Assembly: GCA_945861675.1 (NCBI GenBank)
Contig: CAMAVY010000015.1
Location: forward strand, 1-41,459
Direction: 5' to 3'
Source of the DNA: Klebsiella pneumoniae
GTDB lineage: Bacteria > Pseudomonadota > Gammaproteobacteria > Pseudomonadales > Azotimanducaceae
Length of the DNA: 41,459 nucleotides
Of this stretch, positions 41,054-41,459 are shown one piece after another. The translations under genes and the position numbers were made by a program. The notes under the pieces are model-generated. The model ran no database searches and had not been told where the DNA came from. It saw only the letters and a list, made by a program, of their open reading frames with translations. Within the stretch, counting starts at the first letter, position 1; each line of letters starts with the position of its first letter.

Positions 41054-41459
41054 GTCAGGCATTCGACGTTGCAGGGCTGGCGCTACCCGGTGTGCAAGGT
41101 TTGTCGCCCTATCAGCCTGGCAAGCCGGTTGCCGAGCTGGAACGTGAACTTGGCATCAGCGACAGCATCAAGCTTGCCAGCAACGAAAATCCACGCGGCC
41201 CGGGTGCGGCGGTGCGCGCGGCGATCGCGCGGGCCGCGACCGAGTTGTCGCGTTACCCGGACGGCAGTGCGTATGAGCTGCGCCAGCGGCTGGCGGCTGT
41301 GCTGCAAATCGATCCGGTGCAGTTCACGTTCGGCAATGGTTCCAACGATGTGCTGGAAGTTGCCGCGCGCGTGTTTCTCGGACCGGGTCGTTCGGCGATC
41401 TGCGCAGCGCATGCGTTCGTGGTGTATCCGATTGCCATCAAGGGTGCGGGTGCCACGCT
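41050..41459 (+). CDS. hisC: Histidinol-phosphate aminotransferase, 3'-truncated by the window edge
   Basis: First 136 codons of a fold-type I aminotransferase. Seen: the N-terminal LSPYQPGKPVAELERELG, KLASNENPRGPG, LSRYPDGSAYELRQRLA and FTFGNGSNDVLEVAARVFL with AFVVYPIA. These are the typical HisC N-terminal motifs. Enzymes at this locus (serC-pheA-hisC) may act on imidazole-acetol phosphate, on phenylpyruvate or on both. The PLP lysine lies beyond the window. The ATG overlaps the pheA stop (ATGA). Confidence 0.93.
   Translation, partial: MSQAFDVAGLALPGVQGLSPYQPGKPVAELERELGISDSIKLASNENPRGPGAAVRAAIARAATELSRYPDGSAYELRQRLAAVLQIDPVQFTFGNGSNDVLEVAARVFLGPGRSAICAAHAFVVYPIAIKGAGAT

Overview
The window is a GC-rich stretch of chromosome packed with housekeeping genes. 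It almost certainly comes from a gammaproteobacterium. Several conserved neighbourhoods are those I remember from Pseudomonas and xanthomonads: grxD/rnt/motY-like; dcd-mrp-metG-rsx-nth; purM | DUF2066 - CDP-alcohol transferase - hda; trpS-scpA-scpB-rluB; mtaD-ubiG-yciK; serC-pheA-hisC. The ScpA N-terminus, the long TrpRS and the PdxJ N-terminus look xanthomonad-like. Two genes (a MurG-family transferase and SerA) look more like Firmicute-type proteins, and ProRS is the short archaeal/eukaryal type, so this is probably a lineage outside the well-studied families. There are no insertion sequences, phage genes, CRISPR arrays, tRNAs or rRNAs that I can see.

Layout. 1-3.5 kb: a PatB/MalY-type C-S lyase divergent from grxD; RNase T convergent with grxD; an OmpA-domain MotY-like protein. 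3.7-6.3 kb: murI and proS. 6.4-6.55 kb: a cluster of four perfect hairpins between convergent proS and nth. 6.5-12.7 kb (minus strand): metG, rsxA, rsxB, an rsxD-rsxG fusion, rsxE and nth; from rsxA to nth every junction is a 4-base ATGA/GTGA overlap. 12.8-14.6 kb: mrp and dcd. 14.7-15.8 kb: purM (minus). 16-21 kb: DUF2066, CDP-alcohol phosphatidyltransferase, hda, MurG-like transferase, serA. 20.9-24.2 kb: mnmC (minus) and a membrane fatty acid desaturase (plus). 24.3-29.3 kb (minus): argS, gdhA, pdxJ, yciB. 29.3-34.3 kb (plus): yciO, then the coupled trpS-scpA-scpB-rluB operon. 34.4-38.6 kb (minus): a GGDEF diguanylate cyclase, yciK, ubiG, mtaD. 38.9 kb to the end: serC-pheA-hisC (hisC is cut by the window edge).

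The most unusual locus is the Rsx/Rnf block. The electron-carrying subunits keep their cofactor motifs: all twelve expected cysteines in RsxB and both covalent-FMN threonine motifs of D and G. However D and G are one polypeptide, the NADH-side subunit RsxC is missing, RsxA has lost the first membrane cysteine motif, and RsxE is reduced to about two thirds of normal length with its cluster cysteines not recognisable. This looks like a reduced or repurposed Rnf-type membrane electron relay.

A second theme is the number of short tandem duplications (6-23 bp units) in linkers, over stop codons and in promoters, including an in-frame 9-bp repeat inside the AAA+ domain of Hda. A third is a nested inverted-repeat structure in the largest gene-free gap (35.43-35.74 kb), upstream of the diguanylate cyclase gene. 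Function assignments rest on motifs read by eye and remembered family sequences; no database search was run.
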